From Streptomyces sp. S465 (GTDB taxonomy: Bacteria; Actinomycetota; Actinomycetes; Streptomycetales; Streptomycetaceae), in contig NZ_CP114036.1 of assembly GCF_026898115.1 (NCBI RefSeq), positions 2,666,001 to 2,730,000 on the forward strand: a stretch of 64,000 nucleotides of DNA. Reading direction: 5' to 3'. Positions 17,553 through 27,237 of this stretch are shown here, piece by piece. The position numbers and the translations under genes are program-made. Within the stretch, counting starts at the first letter, position 1. Every line of letters starts with the position of its first letter. Under the pieces are notes generated by a model. It saw only the letters and a program-made list of their open reading frames with translations, was not told the DNA's origin and did no database searches.

Positions 17553-18800
17553 TCACACCTGGGGACGGAGCCGGGCCGAGTCGGCGGGGGTGCCGTCGGG
17601 CTGGCCCGCGGCAATCGCGCTGCCCTTGCGCCAGTCCGCCCACGCCATGTTCCAGTCGCCGTAGCCGTTGTCGAACGTCGCCATGTCCTCGCCGTTGCTG
17701 TTGACGACCTCCACGATGTCACCCAGGCGCACGGTGTTGAAGAACCACTCGGCGTTCGCCGTGCTCATGCCCGTACAGCCGTGGCTGACGTTGGCGTAGC
17801 CCTGCGAACCGGTGGACCAGGGCGCGGCATGGACGTACTCACCGCTCTTGGTGACCCGGGCAGCCCAGTAGACCATCAGGTCGTAGGAGCCGGCGCCGAG
17901 TCCGATGCTGGCGCCCGTCATCCGTACGGCTGATTCCTTGGCCAGGATCACCTTGATGCCGTTCCGGGTGTCGAATCCGGGCATACCGGTGGTGATCGGG
18001 ATGGTCCGGATCGGCACGCCGTTCCGCTTCACCGTCATCTGGTGGGTGCCGGAGTCGGTGAGGGCCTCGATGCGGTCGCCCGTGGTCAGCCGCAGCGACG
18101 TGGACGGGCCGCCGTAGAGCCCGCCGCCGACCCTGATGCCCTTGAGGTTGGAGTGGACCGTGATGGTGGCGTGGGCGGGCCAGTACTCCCGCGGACGGTA
18201 GTGCAGATTGCGGCTGTCCACCCAGTGCCAGACGCCCTCCACCGCGGGCCGCGAGTCCACCTTCAAGGCGCGTTCGATCACGGCTCGGGCCGAGGGGTCC
18301 TTGACGGGCCGGCTCAGCCGGGCCGTGATGGGCTGCCCCACCCCGTACTCCCCCGCCTTGGGGCCGAAGGTGACCTTCAGCAGCCGGCGGGCGGGGCTGG
18401 TGGTGAAGTCGACGGTACGGCGGCCGGGGGCCCCGTTGGAATCCTCCGTGGACACCTTCAGCGTGTAGCGCGCCCCCGCGGCCAGTGGCACGGTGCTGCG
18501 CCAGCGCTTGCCGTCGGACGCCAGCTCGCCCCGGACATAACGGCCCGCGGCATCGGTGGCCGTGACGTCCGTGATCCGGCTGTCGTCGTCCTTGGCCGTC
18601 ACGACGAGCGGCTTGTCCGGATCGGCCTTGCGGCCGTCGCCGTCACCGCTGAACGAGATCTGGTCGGCGGCGTCGTACGGCTTGGCGGACAGGGGGTCGG
18701 GAGAGCCCCCGCATCCGCTCAGACCCGCTATCAGCGGCGCCACCAGCAGGGCGCAGGTGAGCGCCGCCCGGCTGCTGAGTGATCGAGGTGTGTGGCTCAT
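17553..18800 (-). CDS. L,D-transpeptidase lipoprotein (YkuD)
   Basis: A 415-residue cell-wall cross-linking enzyme. The lipobox LSGC at about residues 27-30 predicts lipid anchoring outside the membrane. Two Ig-like domains (about residues 55-140 and 140-240) precede the YkuD catalytic domain, whose active site is SHGCTGMS with the catalytic Cys and upstream His of YVHAAPWSTGSQGYANVSH. This Ig-Ig-YkuD form is the actinobacterial Ldt type that makes 3-3 crosslinks. It follows ctaF in the same direction but sits behind a strong hairpin, so it is likely transcribed separately. Confidence 0.92.
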   Translation of the reverse strand: MSHTPRSLSSRAALTCALLVAPLIAGLSGCGGSPDPLSAKPYDAADQISFSGDGDGRKADPDKPLVVTAKDDDSRITDVTATDAAGRYVRGELASDGKRWRSTVPLAAGARYTLKVSTEDSNGAPGRRTVDFTTSPARRLLKVTFGPKAGEYGVGQPITARLSRPVKDPSARAVIERALKVDSRPAVEGVWHWVDSRNLHYRPREYWPAHATITVHSNLKGIRVGGGLYGGPSTSLRLTTGDRIEALTDSGTHQMTVKRNGVPIRTIPITTGMPGFDTRNGIKVILAKESAVRMTGASIGLGAGSYDLMVYWAARVTKSGEYVHAAPWSTGSQGYANVSHGCTGMSTANAEWFFNTVRLGDIVEVVNSNGEDMATFDNGYGDWNMAWADWRKGSAIAAGQPDGTPADSARLRPQV

Positions 18801-18895
18801 GGTCTCAACGTACGAACGGCGTCCGTGCCCGTCGCGCCGGATGAGGCAGTGGAGTGAGCCACCGGCCCGCGCCCCGGTGCGCGCGCGGCAACGCG

Positions 18896-18939
18896 CAAGC
18901 GGGGCCCGGACACCTGGGGAGGTGTCCGGGCCCCGCTTG
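18896..18939 (-). terminator. Perfect 20-bp hairpin after ctaF
   Basis: Arms 18896-18915 and 18920-18939 are perfectly complementary (20 bp) around GGGG. It lies 31 nt past the ctaF stop and ends the ctaC-ctaD-ctaF operon. Confidence 0.8.
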
Positions 18940-18969
18940 TCTCACCGGTCGTGTCGGCCGACCGGTCCG

Positions 18970-19368
18970 CTACTGGTTGGCGTTCTCGCCGCGGTAGTAC
19001 TCGAAGACCCAGCCGAAGAGACCGATCATGAGGATCGGGGCCGAGAAGAAGAGCAGCCACCAGCCGAAGACCACGCCCAGGAAGGCCATGGCGCCACCGA
19101 CGGCCAGGGAGAGCGGCTGCCAGCTGTGCGGGGAGAAGAATCCCAGCTCACCGGCGTCGTCCGCGACATCCGCGTCCTTGTTGTCCTGCGCTCCGACATC
19201 CACCCGGCGCGCCGTGAACGCCAGGTAGTAGCCGATCATGATGCTCAGCCCGAAGGCCAGGAAGAGCGCGGTGGTGCCGGCCGGCTCCTTCGACCACACG
19301 CCATAGACGATCGCCATGACGAGGATGAAGACGGCCAGCCAGATGAACATCCGGCCTTGGACCTTCAC
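18970..19368 (-). CDS. ctaF: Cytochrome c oxidase subunit IV (actinobacterial)
   Basis: A 132-residue small membrane subunit with four hydrophobic segments (about residues 7-24, 33-51, 88-104 and 106-122) and the family-typical ending [16 protein letters not shown]. It belongs to the actinobacterial-specific CtaF family of the aa3 oxidase. The GTG start overlaps the ctaD stop (GTGA), so it is the last coupled gene of ctaC-ctaD-ctaF. Confidence 0.94.
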   Translation of the reverse strand: MKVQGRMFIWLAVFILVMAIVYGVWSKEPAGTTALFLAFGLSIMIGYYLAFTARRVDVGAQDNKDADVADDAGELGFFSPHSWQPLSLAVGGAMAFLGVVFGWWLLFFSAPILMIGLFGWVFEYYRGENANQ

Positions 19369-21107
19369 TTGCCGGCCTCCTTACCACCCGCGAGGGCCTT
19401 GTCATCGTCAGGCGCACCGTGGTTCTCGAGCTGGTCGAGCGCCGCGATCTCCGGGTGGTGCAGGTCGAACGCCGGGGATTCGGAACGGATCCGCGGCAGG
19501 GTGAGGAAGTTGTGCCGCGGGGGCGGGCAGGAGGTCGCCCACTCCAGCGAGCGGCCGTAGCCCCAGGGGTCGTCGACCTCGACCTTCTTGCCGTACTTGG
19601 CGGTCTTCCAGACGTTGTAGAGGAACGGCAGGATCGACAGGCCCAGCAGGAAGGAGCTGATGGTCGAGATGGTGTTCAGCGTGGTGATGCCGTCGGCCGC
19701 CAGGTAGTCCGCGTACCGGCGGGGCATGCCCTCGGCGCCCAGCCAGTGCTGGACCAGGAAGGTGCCGTGGAAGCCGATGAACAGCGTCCAGAAGGTGATC
19801 TTGCCGAGCCGCTCGTCGAGCATCTTGCCGGTGAACTTCGGCCACCAGAAGTGGAATCCGGAGAACATCGCGAAGACCACGGTGCCGAAGACCACGTAGT
19901 GGAAGTGGGCCACCACGAAGTACGAGTCGGAGACGTGGAAGTCCATGGGCGGCGACGCCAGGATCACACCGGTCAGACCACCGAAGGTGAAGGTGATCAG
20001 GAAGCCGATCGCCCAGAGCATCGGGGTCTCGAAACTCAGCGACCCCTTCCACATCGTGCCGATCCAGTTGAAGAACTTGATACCGGTCGGCACCGCGATG
20101 AGGAACGTCATGAACGAGAAGAACGGCAACAGCACTCCGCCGGTGACATACATGTGGTGGGCCCACACCGTCACCGAGAGACCGGCGATCGAAATGGTCG
20201 CGGCGATCAGGGAGATGTAACCGAACATCGGCTTCCGGGAGAAGACCGGAATGACCTCGGAAATGATGCCGAAGAACGGCAGCGCGATGATGTACACCTC
20301 TGGATGGCCGAAGAACCAGAAGAGGTGCTGCCAGAGCAACGCTCCGCCATTGGCCGCGTCGAAGACGTGTGCCCCGAATTTACGGTCCGCCTCCAGGGCG
20401 AACAGCGCGGCGGCCAGCACCGGGAAGGCGAGCAGGACCAGCACCGCGGTCAGCAGCACGTTCCAGGTGAAGATCGGCATCCGGAACATCGTCATGCCCG
20501 GGGCGCGCATGCAGATGATCGTGGTGATGAAGTTGACCGCACCGAGGATCGTGCCGAAGCCGGAGAGGGCCAGACCCATGATCCACATGTCCGCGCCCAC
20601 ACCCGGCGAACGCACCGCGTCCGACAGCGGGGAGTAGGCGAACCAGCCGAAGTCGGCCGCGCCCTGCGGGGTCAGGAAGCCGCCCACCGCGATCAGCGAA
20701 CCGAAGAGGTACAGCCAGTACGCGAACATGTTCAGCCGCGGGAACGCCACATCGGGCGCACCGATCTGCAGCGGCATGATCCAGTTCGTGAAGCCCGCGA
20801 ACAGCGGGGTGGCGAACATCAGCAGCATGATCGTGCCATGCATGGTGAACGCCTGGTTGAACTGCTCGTTCGACATGATCTGCGTACCCGGACGGGCCAG
20901 CTCGGCGCGCATGAAGAGCGCCATGAGGCCGCCGATGCAGAAGAACGCGAACGACGTGACGAGATAGAGCGTGCCGATCGTCTTGTGGTCCGTGGTGGTC
21001 AGCCACTTGACGACGACATTGCCCGGCTGCTTCCGGCGTACCGGCGACTGCCGCTCATGCGAGCCGGCCGTGTCGGCGGCACCCTGGGGTTCGTTGAGGA
21101 TGCTCAC
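19365..21107 (-). CDS. ctaD: aa3-type cytochrome c oxidase subunit I
   Basis: Catalytic heme-copper subunit, 580 residues, about 12 TM helices. The CuB/Tyr helix [17 protein letters not shown] carries the His-Tyr crosslink pair, [10 protein letters not shown] supplies two CuB histidines, and the heme a/a3 ligand region [15 protein letters not shown] follows. The early [15 protein letters not shown] holds a low-spin heme ligand. It reduces oxygen and pumps protons. The GTG start overlaps the ctaC stop by four bases. A cytoplasmic tail of about 40 residues is typical of the group. Confidence 0.97.
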   Translation of the reverse strand: MSILNEPQGAADTAGSHERQSPVRRKQPGNVVVKWLTTTDHKTIGTLYLVTSFAFFCIGGLMALFMRAELARPGTQIMSNEQFNQAFTMHGTIMLLMFATPLFAGFTNWIMPLQIGAPDVAFPRLNMFAYWLYLFGSLIAVGGFLTPQGAADFGWFAYSPLSDAVRSPGVGADMWIMGLALSGFGTILGAVNFITTIICMRAPGMTMFRMPIFTWNVLLTAVLVLLAFPVLAAALFALEADRKFGAHVFDAANGGALLWQHLFWFFGHPEVYIIALPFFGIISEVIPVFSRKPMFGYISLIAATISIAGLSVTVWAHHMYVTGGVLLPFFSFMTFLIAVPTGIKFFNWIGTMWKGSLSFETPMLWAIGFLITFTFGGLTGVILASPPMDFHVSDSYFVVAHFHYVVFGTVVFAMFSGFHFWWPKFTGKMLDERLGKITFWTLFIGFHGTFLVQHWLGAEGMPRRYADYLAADGITTLNTISTISSFLLGLSILPFLYNVWKTAKYGKKVEVDDPWGYGRSLEWATSCPPPRHNFLTLPRIRSESPAFDLHHPEIAALDQLENHGAPDDDKALAGGKEAGK

Positions 21108-22066
21108 GATGTCTTGGTCTCCGCGTTCTTGGCGGCGTCCGTCTGCTCAATGCCCGCCGGGATGTAGCCGGTCTGGCCCTTCTTCGCCAGCTCCTTGAGG
21201 TGCTGCTGGTAGCGCTCCGGCGACACGACCTTGACGTTGAAGAGCATCCGGGAGTGGTCGACGCCGCACAGTTCGGCGCACTTGCCCTTGAAGGTGCCCT
21301 CGCGGTTCGGGGTGACCTCGAAGCGGTTGGTGTGGCCCGGGATGACGTCCATCTTCATCAGGAAGGGGACCACCCAGAACGAGTGGATGACATCGCGGGA
21401 CGTCAGGATGAACTGGACCGACTCGCCCTTCGGCAGCCACAGGGTCGGACCCGGGTTGCCGGTCTGCGGGTTCCGCTCACCGGGGGTGCCCGCCTCGTAG
21501 ACGCCCTCCGCGCCCTTGGGGACCGCGCTGAGCATGCGCTTGGGGATCGAGGAGATCTCCTTGGCGGTCGCCTGTGGAGTCGTGGTCTTCCCGTCCACGT
21601 TCTCCATGTAGTTGAAGCCCCAGCTCCACTGGTAGCCCACCACGTTGACCACGTGGTCGGGCTTCTTGGAGGTCTTGAGGAGCGCGTTCTCATCGCGTGC
21701 GGTGAAGTAGAACAGCACCGAGACGATGATGATCGGGACCACGGTGTACAGCGCCTCGATCGGCATGTTGTACCGGGTCTGCGCGGGAACCTCGATCTTG
21801 GTCCTGCTGCGGCGGTGGAAGATGACCGCCCAGATGATCAGGCCCCAGACCAGGACGCCCGTGGCGAGCGCTGCCGCCCACGAGCCCTGCCACAGGGAGA
21901 GGATCCGCGGCGCCTCCTCCGTGACGGGGGTAGGCATTCCGAGGCGGGGGAAGTCCTTCGATGTGCAACCGGTGGCGGTCGCCAGGACCAAGCCCGCGGC
22001 CAGCGCCTGCAGCAGCTTCCGCCGCACCGGGCGCCGCGACGAGCGGTCGGAGCCGTTGGGACTCAC
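21104..22066 (-). CDS. ctaC: aa3-type cytochrome c oxidase subunit II
   Basis: A 320-residue CuA subunit and probable lipoprotein (lipobox ATGC near residues 32-35), with two TM helices (about residues 62-83 and 107-125) and a periplasmic cupredoxin domain. CuA ligands are visible in [12 protein letters not shown], with the earlier His in [11 protein letters not shown]; the aromatic electron-entry patch is [12 protein letters not shown] 22066 has GGAAGG 6 nt upstream and gives a proper signal sequence; a longer upstream frame has Arg/Pro-rich non-signal sequence and is rejected. It is the first gene of ctaC-ctaD-ctaF. Confidence 0.95.
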   Translation of the reverse strand: MSPNGSDRSSRRPVRRKLLQALAAGLVLATATGCTSKDFPRLGMPTPVTEEAPRILSLWQGSWAAALATGVLVWGLIIWAVIFHRRSRTKIEVPAQTRYNMPIEALYTVVPIIIVSVLFYFTARDENALLKTSKKPDHVVNVVGYQWSWGFNYMENVDGKTTTPQATAKEISSIPKRMLSAVPKGAEGVYEAGTPGERNPQTGNPGPTLWLPKGESVQFILTSRDVIHSFWVVPFLMKMDVIPGHTNRFEVTPNREGTFKGKCAELCGVDHSRMLFNVKVVSPERYQQHLKELAKKGQTGYIPAGIEQTDAAKNAETKTS

Positions 22067-22646
22067 GTAGCGCCTTCCCGAGAGTCTCGCCCGCGCGGTC
22101 GGCCGCGGCCGTCTGTCTGGTCGGTCGCCGGCCCGGTGCGGGCAGGGGTTTGGATGTTTATGCGGACCAAACCCTACTGGACGCCATTTGGGGTCGTGCG
22201 GGGAGGGTGCCCAACGCGCCGGGGCGCTCCACGAAGGGGTGGAATCCCGGGCTCCGGTGGCCTTTTCCGCACCTGGCACGCCCCCGGCCCCGGCCCCGGC
22301 ACACCCCGCTTCGGGACCCTGGCACGGCCCGGCTCGGGGTCGGCTTGGGACTCTGCGCGCCCCGGTTCGGGGTCCTGGCGCGGCCCGGCTCGGGGCCCTG
22401 GCGCGGCTGGGCCCTGCGCGCCTCGGCCCCAGGTCTGACGCGGACCCGGCCCCGGGTGCGGCACAGCCCCGAGTCCGCCGCGGCCCGGTCTCGGGGTCGG
22501 TGCGAACCGGCTGCGAGGCCAGTGCGGTCCGGCACGGCACGGTCCCGGCCGCCGGGGTCCGGCCGGATCTCGGCTGGGCGGTCGGTGCGGGCACGGACGG
22601 GGCCGCGCGCGCCCGGTTGTCGGTGGTGGCGACTAGCGTTTCGTAT
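22067..22646. repeat. 580-nt GC-rich gap with degenerate tandem repeats
   Basis: The gap between the divergent ctaC and desulfurase genes is very GC-rich and has irregular repeats of a core like CTGGCRCGGCCCGGCTCGGG, clearest at about 22318-22340 and 22373-22396, with related copies to about 22500. Promoters for both flanking genes should lie near its ends. No protein-coding signal is seen; the open frames read through it are Arg/Pro/Gly-rich by composition. Confidence 0.5.
22634..22646 (+). promoter_or_regulatory. -10-like TAGCGT before the desulfurase GTG
   Basis: TAGCGT at 22634-22639 ends 7 nt before the GTG at 22647, and no ribosome site is present; a leaderless start is likely. Confidence 0.45.
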
Positions 22647-24047
22647 GTGCCCTACTTCGACGCGGCCTCGTCCGCTCCGCTGCACCCCGTCGCCCGGCAG
22701 GCGCTCCTGGCCGCCCTCGACGAGGGGTGGGCCGACCCCGCCCGGCTCTACCGGGAGGGGCGCCGCGCCCGGCTGTTGCTGGACGCCGCGCGGGAGGCGG
22801 CGGCCGAGGCCGTGGGCTGCCGCCCGGACGAGCTGGTCTTCACTCCTTCGGGGACGCGCGCGGTGCACGAGGGCATCGCGGGGGCGCTCGCGGGCCGTCG
22901 GCGCGCCGGCCGTCATCTGGTCGTCTCCGCCGTGGAGCACTCCTCGGTGCTGCACGCGGCGGCCGCGCACGAGGCGGACGGCGGCACGGTCACCGAGGTG
23001 CCGGTGGACCGTATGGGGCGGGTCGCGCCGGACGCGTACGCGGCGGCCCTGCGGGAGGCCCCGGACGGGGTGGCGCTGGCCTGTCTGCAGTCCGCCAACC
23101 ATGAGGTGGGCACCCTCCAGCCGGTGGCCGAGGCGGCCGAGGAGTGTGCGGCGGCGGGCGTACCGCTGCTGGTGGACGCGGCGCAGTCGCTCGGCTGGGG
23201 TCCCGTGGAGGGCAATTGGTCGCTCCTGACGGCAAGTGCCCATAAGTGGGGCGGCCCCGCGGGGGTGGGGCTGCTCGTGGTGCGCAAGGGGGTGCGCTTC
23301 CGTACGGCCTCGCCCGCCGACGAGCGGGAGTCGGGCCGCTCCCCCGGTTTCGAGAACCTCCCCGCCATCGTCGCCGCGGCCGCCTCGCTGCGGGCCGTCC
23401 GGGCGGAGGCCACCGCCGAGGCGGAACGGCTGCGGGGGCTGGTGGACCGCATCCGGGCGCGGGTGCCGGCGCTGGTGCCGGAGGTGGAGGTGGTCGGCGA
23501 CCCTCAGCGGCGGCTGCCGCATCTGGTGACCTTCTCCTGTCTCTATGTCGACGGAGAGGCGCTGCTCCACGAGCTGGACCGCGCGGAGTTCTCGGTCTCC
23601 TCCGGCTCCTCGTGCACCTCGTCCACGCTGACCCCGAGCCATGTGCTGCGCGCGATGGGGGTGCTGTCCGAGGGCAATGTCCGGGTCTCGCTGCCGCGCG
23701 GTACGGCCGAGGCGGAGGTGGACCGGTTCCTGGAGGTGCTGCCGGGGGTGGTGGCCGAGGTGCGCGAGCGCCTGGGCGCGCCACGGCCGGCCGGAGCCGA
23801 AGCCTCCGCCCCGGCTCCCGAGCCCGAGCTGGTGGTCGATTCGCTCGGCAAGCGGTGCCCGATCCCGGTGATCGAGCTGGCCAAGGTGATCGGCGAGGTA
23901 CCGGTGGGCGGCGTGGTGACGGTGCTGTCCGACGACGAGGCGGCCCGGCTGGACATCCCGGCGTGGTGCGAGATGCGGGGCCAGACCTACGAGGGCGAGC
24001 GCCCGGCCGAACGGGGCGTGGCCTACCGGGTCCGCCGCCGCGACTAG
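22647..24047 (+). CDS. Cysteine desulfurase fused to a TusA sulfurtransferase domain
   Basis: A 466-residue two-domain protein. Residues 1-375 are a NifS/IscS-type PLP desulfurase: YFDAASSAPLHPVARQ, the Schiff-base lysine in TASAHKWGGPAGVG, and the catalytic-cysteine loop SSGSSCTSSTLTPSHVLRAMG. After an Ala/Pro linker, residues about 395-466 are a TusA/SirA domain with the CPIP motif in SLGKRCPIPVIELAK. The fusion puts the persulfide donor and acceptor on one chain, probably for tRNA thiolation or Fe-S/Moco sulfur supply. The GTG at 22647 is preferred because the fold begins at once; GTGs 21-24 nt upstream are possible. Confidence 0.88.
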   Translation: MPYFDAASSAPLHPVARQALLAALDEGWADPARLYREGRRARLLLDAAREAAAEAVGCRPDELVFTPSGTRAVHEGIAGALAGRRRAGRHLVVSAVEHSSVLHAAAAHEADGGTVTEVPVDRMGRVAPDAYAAALREAPDGVALACLQSANHEVGTLQPVAEAAEECAAAGVPLLVDAAQSLGWGPVEGNWSLLTASAHKWGGPAGVGLLVVRKGVRFRTASPADERESGRSPGFENLPAIVAAAASLRAVRAEATAEAERLRGLVDRIRARVPALVPEVEVVGDPQRRLPHLVTFSCLYVDGEALLHELDRAEFSVSSGSSCTSSTLTPSHVLRAMGVLSEGNVRVSLPRGTAEAEVDRFLEVLPGVVAEVRERLGAPRPAGAEASAPAPEPELVVDSLGKRCPIPVIELAKVIGEVPVGGVVTVLSDDEAARLDIPAWCEMRGQTYEGERPAERGVAYRVRRRD

Positions 24048-24179
24048 GCCCCGTCGGCCCTGTCCGGCACATCACGCCGTCCGCCGGGGGCGGTGCGCGC
24101 GGCCTCGGTACACGAGGTACCTCCCAGCGGTGGCTGGGGGAGCCGGCACGGCGGGATGTGTCGGACAGGGCCGGTGGGG
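24048..24179. repeat. Nested inverted repeats between convergent genes
   Basis: An imperfect inverted repeat (24054-24079 with 24149-24173, about 25 bp) encloses a second hairpin CTCCCAGC/GCTGGGGGAG at 24121-24142. The inner hairpin looks like a short dispersed palindrome that recurs in streptomycete intergenic DNA (from memory). It can act as a terminator for both flanking genes. Confidence 0.55.
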
Positions 24180-25154
24180 TCAGGAGAGGTGGGCCGCGAT
24201 CTCGCCCGCCGCCTCATGGCCGTACGCCTTGGCGAACCGCTCCATGAAGTGGCCGCGGCGCAGCTCGTACTCCTGGGTGCCGACCGTCTCGATGACCAGC
24301 GTCGCCAGCATGCAGCCGACCTGGGCGGCGCGCTCGAGCGGGAGTTCCCAGGCCAGACCGGAGAGGAAGCCCGCGCGGAAGGCGTCGCCGACGCCGGTCG
24401 GGTCGGCCTTCCGCTCCTCCTCCGGGCAGCCGACGACGATGGGCTCCTCGCCCTCGCGGTCGATCCGCACGCCCTGTGCGCCCAGCGTGGTGACCCGGGT
24501 GCCGACCTTGGCGAGGATCTGGTCCGCGGTCCAGCCGGTCTTGGTCTCGATCAGCGCGGCCTCGTACTCGTTGGTGAAGAGGTACTCGGCGCCGCCGATC
24601 AGCGCCCGGATGTCCTCGCCCTCCATGCGGGCGAGCTGCTGGGAGGGGTCGGCGGCGAAGGGGATGCCGCGGGTGCGGCACTCCTCGGTGTGGCGGACCA
24701 TCGCCTCCGGGTCGTCCGCGCTGATCAGGACGAGGTCGAGGCCGCCGACCCGCTCCGCGACCGGCTGGAGCTCGATCTGGCGGGCCTCGCTCATGGCGCC
24801 GGTGTAGAAGGAGGCGATCTGGTTGTGGTCGGCGTCCGTGGTGCAGACGAAGCGCGCGGTGTGCAGGACCTCGGAGATCCGCACGGACGCGGTGTCCACA
24901 CCGTGCCGGTCCAGCCAGGCGCGGTAGTCGGCGAAGTCCTCGCCGGCCGCGCCGACCAGGATCGGGCGCAGGCCCAGCACGCCCATGCCGAAACAGATGT
25001 TGGGGCCGACCCCGCCACGGCGGACGTCGAGGGTGTCGACCAGGAAGGAGAGGGAGACCGTATGCAGCTGATCGGCGACCAGCTGATCGGCGAAGCGGCC
25101 GGGGAAGGTCATCAGATGGTCGGTGGCGATGGAGCCGGTTACGGCGATACGCAC
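24180..25154 (-). CDS. PfkB-family carbohydrate/nucleoside kinase (AdoK-like)
   Basis: A 324-residue ribokinase-fold enzyme. Substrate-side glycines are in RRGGVGPNICFGMGVLG, and the ATP-site signature with catalytic Asp is DPTGVGDAFRAGFLSG. Length and position match mycobacterial Rv2202c, shown to be an adenosine kinase, so adenosine (or a sugar/nucleoside) is the best guess. GTG 25154 has AGGAG 8 nt upstream and starts the first beta strand RIAVTGSIATDHL; a longer frame upstream lacks family sequence. Confidence 0.85.
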   Translation of the reverse strand: MRIAVTGSIATDHLMTFPGRFADQLVADQLHTVSLSFLVDTLDVRRGGVGPNICFGMGVLGLRPILVGAAGEDFADYRAWLDRHGVDTASVRISEVLHTARFVCTTDADHNQIASFYTGAMSEARQIELQPVAERVGGLDLVLISADDPEAMVRHTEECRTRGIPFAADPSQQLARMEGEDIRALIGGAEYLFTNEYEAALIETKTGWTADQILAKVGTRVTTLGAQGVRIDREGEEPIVVGCPEEERKADPTGVGDAFRAGFLSGLAWELPLERAAQVGCMLATLVIETVGTQEYELRRGHFMERFAKAYGHEAAGEIAAHLS

Positions 25155-25326
25155 GGGATTCGCTCCTGCGAGGGGCGGCGAGATCGGACGCTTCACGCTA
25201 TCCGCTTCCCCCTGCCCATACGAACGGAAGAAACTACCCGATAGTAGGTCTTTTGTCGCGGACACCCGCTGAATAGCGTGCTCGACGCGGGGTACGCGTC
25301 GGCGGCCCCCTGGACCGGGAGACCTC

Positions 25327-25551
25327 ATGCCTCAGCGATTCGCCTCCGCCTTCTCCGCCACCGGAGTCATCGAACCCGAGCAGCTGGAGGAGCTGCGCGG
25401 GGACGGTGCGCGGATGGCGCCGCACTGGGCGGTCACCGTATCGCCTGCCGCCGCCCCCGCCTCACCGGTCTCCCCCTCCCGCATCCGGGGGATCACCGTG
25501 CCGCCCGCGTCGGCCGATCTGCTGGCCGGCATGTCGGATTACGGCAACTGA
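25327..25551 (+). CDS. Small hypothetical protein
   Basis: A 74-residue frame with ATG preceded by GGGAG at about 25318-25322. It has no recognised motif; the N-terminal half is helical-looking (PEQLEELRGDGARM) and the rest Pro/Ser-rich. It lies between the divergent kinase gene and the anchored protein gene. Codon usage fits a real gene, but shortness keeps this uncertain. Confidence 0.45.
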   Translation: MPQRFASAFSATGVIEPEQLEELRGDGARMAPHWAVTVSPAAAPASPVSPSRIRGITVPPASADLLAGMSDYGN

Positions 25552-25642
25552 AGGAACCGGGTGCGCCCCGGCTCCGTCTCATCGGCATCTCCTCGCGAGG
25601 GATGCGACCGTAGAACGTGAGCGGAGCCGAAGGAGCGAAACG

Positions 25643-27136
25643 GTGAGCACCGAGGACACCGACACCCCGCAGACCCCCGACGACGACACTCGCCGACCGC
25701 GCCGACGCTCGCCGCTGGCCGTCGTGTCAGTGGCGGCCGCGGTGCTGGTCGCCGGTGGTGGCGGCGCCTACTGGGCCTCCAGCGCGGCGGACGGCGGCAC
25801 GCGAGGGCCGGGCGCGGCGGGCGAGGACGGCGCGCCGAAACCCCTCGCACTGGACGCCTACGCCTCCCCGGCCGGGGAGCGGGGCGGGGACGAGGGCATC
25901 GCGCCGGGTGAGCCCGATCCGCGCGGCGGCCGCTATGTGATCAAGGGGAAGTACCCGGACGGGCCCGAGGAGGCCCCGGTGTACCTGAGCGACCCGAAGG
26001 TCACCAAGGCCGATGCGGCGCGGCTGGCGAAGGCCCTGGACGTGTCCGGCAGCCCCCGCGCCGACCACGGGTACTGGAAGGTCGGCGGCACCAAGGACGG
26101 GAGCGGCCCGACGCTGCGGGTGAGCCGGACCGGGCCGGGCAGCTGGTCGTACGCGCGCTATGGGGCGCCGGGCGGCACGTCCTGCGTCCACCCGGACGGG
26201 AAGCCGGCGGATCAGGGCGCGCGGACCGACAAGGGCGGTCAGGCCGCCGGGACGGATGCGGACAAGGACGCCGCGGACTGCCCCTCCTACCGGGACGGCG
26301 ACAAGCGCGGTGACAACGGCGCCGGTGAGGGTGGCGACAAGGCCGTGTCCGAGGAGAAGGCGGAGCGCACCGCCGAGCCGGTGCTGAAGGCGCTGGGCCT
26401 GTCGGACGCGAAGCTCGACGCGCGGAGCCGCTACGGCGCCGTGCGGATGGTGAACGCGGACCCGCGGGTGGGCGATCTGCCGACCCACGGCTGGCGGACC
26501 AGTCTTCAGGTCGGCGCCGACGGCCAGCTGGTGGGCGGCAGCGGAACGCTGGCGCTGCCCCGGGAGGACGACAGCTATCCGCTGCTCGGCGCGGAGCAGG
26601 CGCTGCGGCGGCTGAACGACACGGCGGCAGCCAAGGGAGGCGACGGCTCCGACAAGGTGACGGTGCGCAAGGCCACCTTCGGCCTCGCCTCGCACCTGGT
26701 CGACGGCCGGCGGGCGCTGGTGCCGTCGTGGATCTTCGAGACCGAGCCGACCGGGGCCAACGGGGTGGCGGTCACCCTTCCCTACCCCGCGGTGAAGCCG
26801 GAGTTCATCAAGAAGGCCGAGGGGCCGGGCCACTCCCCGTCGCGGCCGGGCGAGGGGGACGAGACCTCCAAGCCCGATGACATCACCTCGTACAGCGTGG
26901 ACGGCAAGACCCTGACGGTGCGCTTCTGGGGCGGTGTCTGCAACACCTACTCGCTCTCCGCGAAGGAGACGTCCGAGCAGGTGACGCTGGAGCTGGGGAG
27001 CAAGCCGACCCATCCGGGGCGGGCCTGCATCCTGATCGCCAAGCAGTTGGAGAAGAAGGTGACGCTGAAGGAGCCGCTGGACGGCCGGAAGGTCGTGGAC
27101 GGGTCCACCGGTGAGACGGTGCCGCTGCGGAAGTGA
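25643..27136 (+). CDS. Membrane-anchored protein of unknown function
   Basis: A 497-residue protein with a short basic cytoplasmic tail (TRRPRRRS), one TM segment at about residues 23-46, and a large extracytoplasmic part. That part has an acidic, Gly/Asp/Lys-rich linker (about residues 170-240) and a C-terminal domain containing PLLGAEQALRRLND, RALVPSWIFETEP and a late cysteine pair (VCNTYSL ... RACILIAKQLE) that may form a disulfide. GTG 25643 has AAGGAG 7 nt upstream. No family was recognised. It ends at a perfect palindromic terminator. Confidence 0.75.
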   Translation: MSTEDTDTPQTPDDDTRRPRRRSPLAVVSVAAAVLVAGGGGAYWASSAADGGTRGPGAAGEDGAPKPLALDAYASPAGERGGDEGIAPGEPDPRGGRYVIKGKYPDGPEEAPVYLSDPKVTKADAARLAKALDVSGSPRADHGYWKVGGTKDGSGPTLRVSRTGPGSWSYARYGAPGGTSCVHPDGKPADQGARTDKGGQAAGTDADKDAADCPSYRDGDKRGDNGAGEGGDKAVSEEKAERTAEPVLKALGLSDAKLDARSRYGAVRMVNADPRVGDLPTHGWRTSLQVGADGQLVGGSGTLALPREDDSYPLLGAEQALRRLNDTAAAKGGDGSDKVTVRKATFGLASHLVDGRRALVPSWIFETEPTGANGVAVTLPYPAVKPEFIKKAEGPGHSPSRPGEGDETSKPDDITSYSVDGKTLTVRFWGGVCNTYSLSAKETSEQVTLELGSKPTHPGRACILIAKQLEKKVTLKEPLDGRKVVDGSTGETVPLRK

Positions 27137-27173
27137 CGGTGCCGTCGCGGGAGCAGGCGTAGCACGGCATGCG

Positions 27174-27205
27174 GAAGGGGGCGGGCCCATGGGCCCGCCC
27201 CCTTC
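27174..27205. terminator. Perfect 32-nt palindrome, bidirectional terminator
   Basis: A 16+16 nt perfect palindrome lies between the convergent anchored-protein gene and the HesB gene and can terminate both. On the plus strand it ends in CCCTTCGTC. Confidence 0.75.
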
Positions 27206-27237
27206 GTCGCGCCGTTCGCCGCCGCCGTGCCGGCGGC

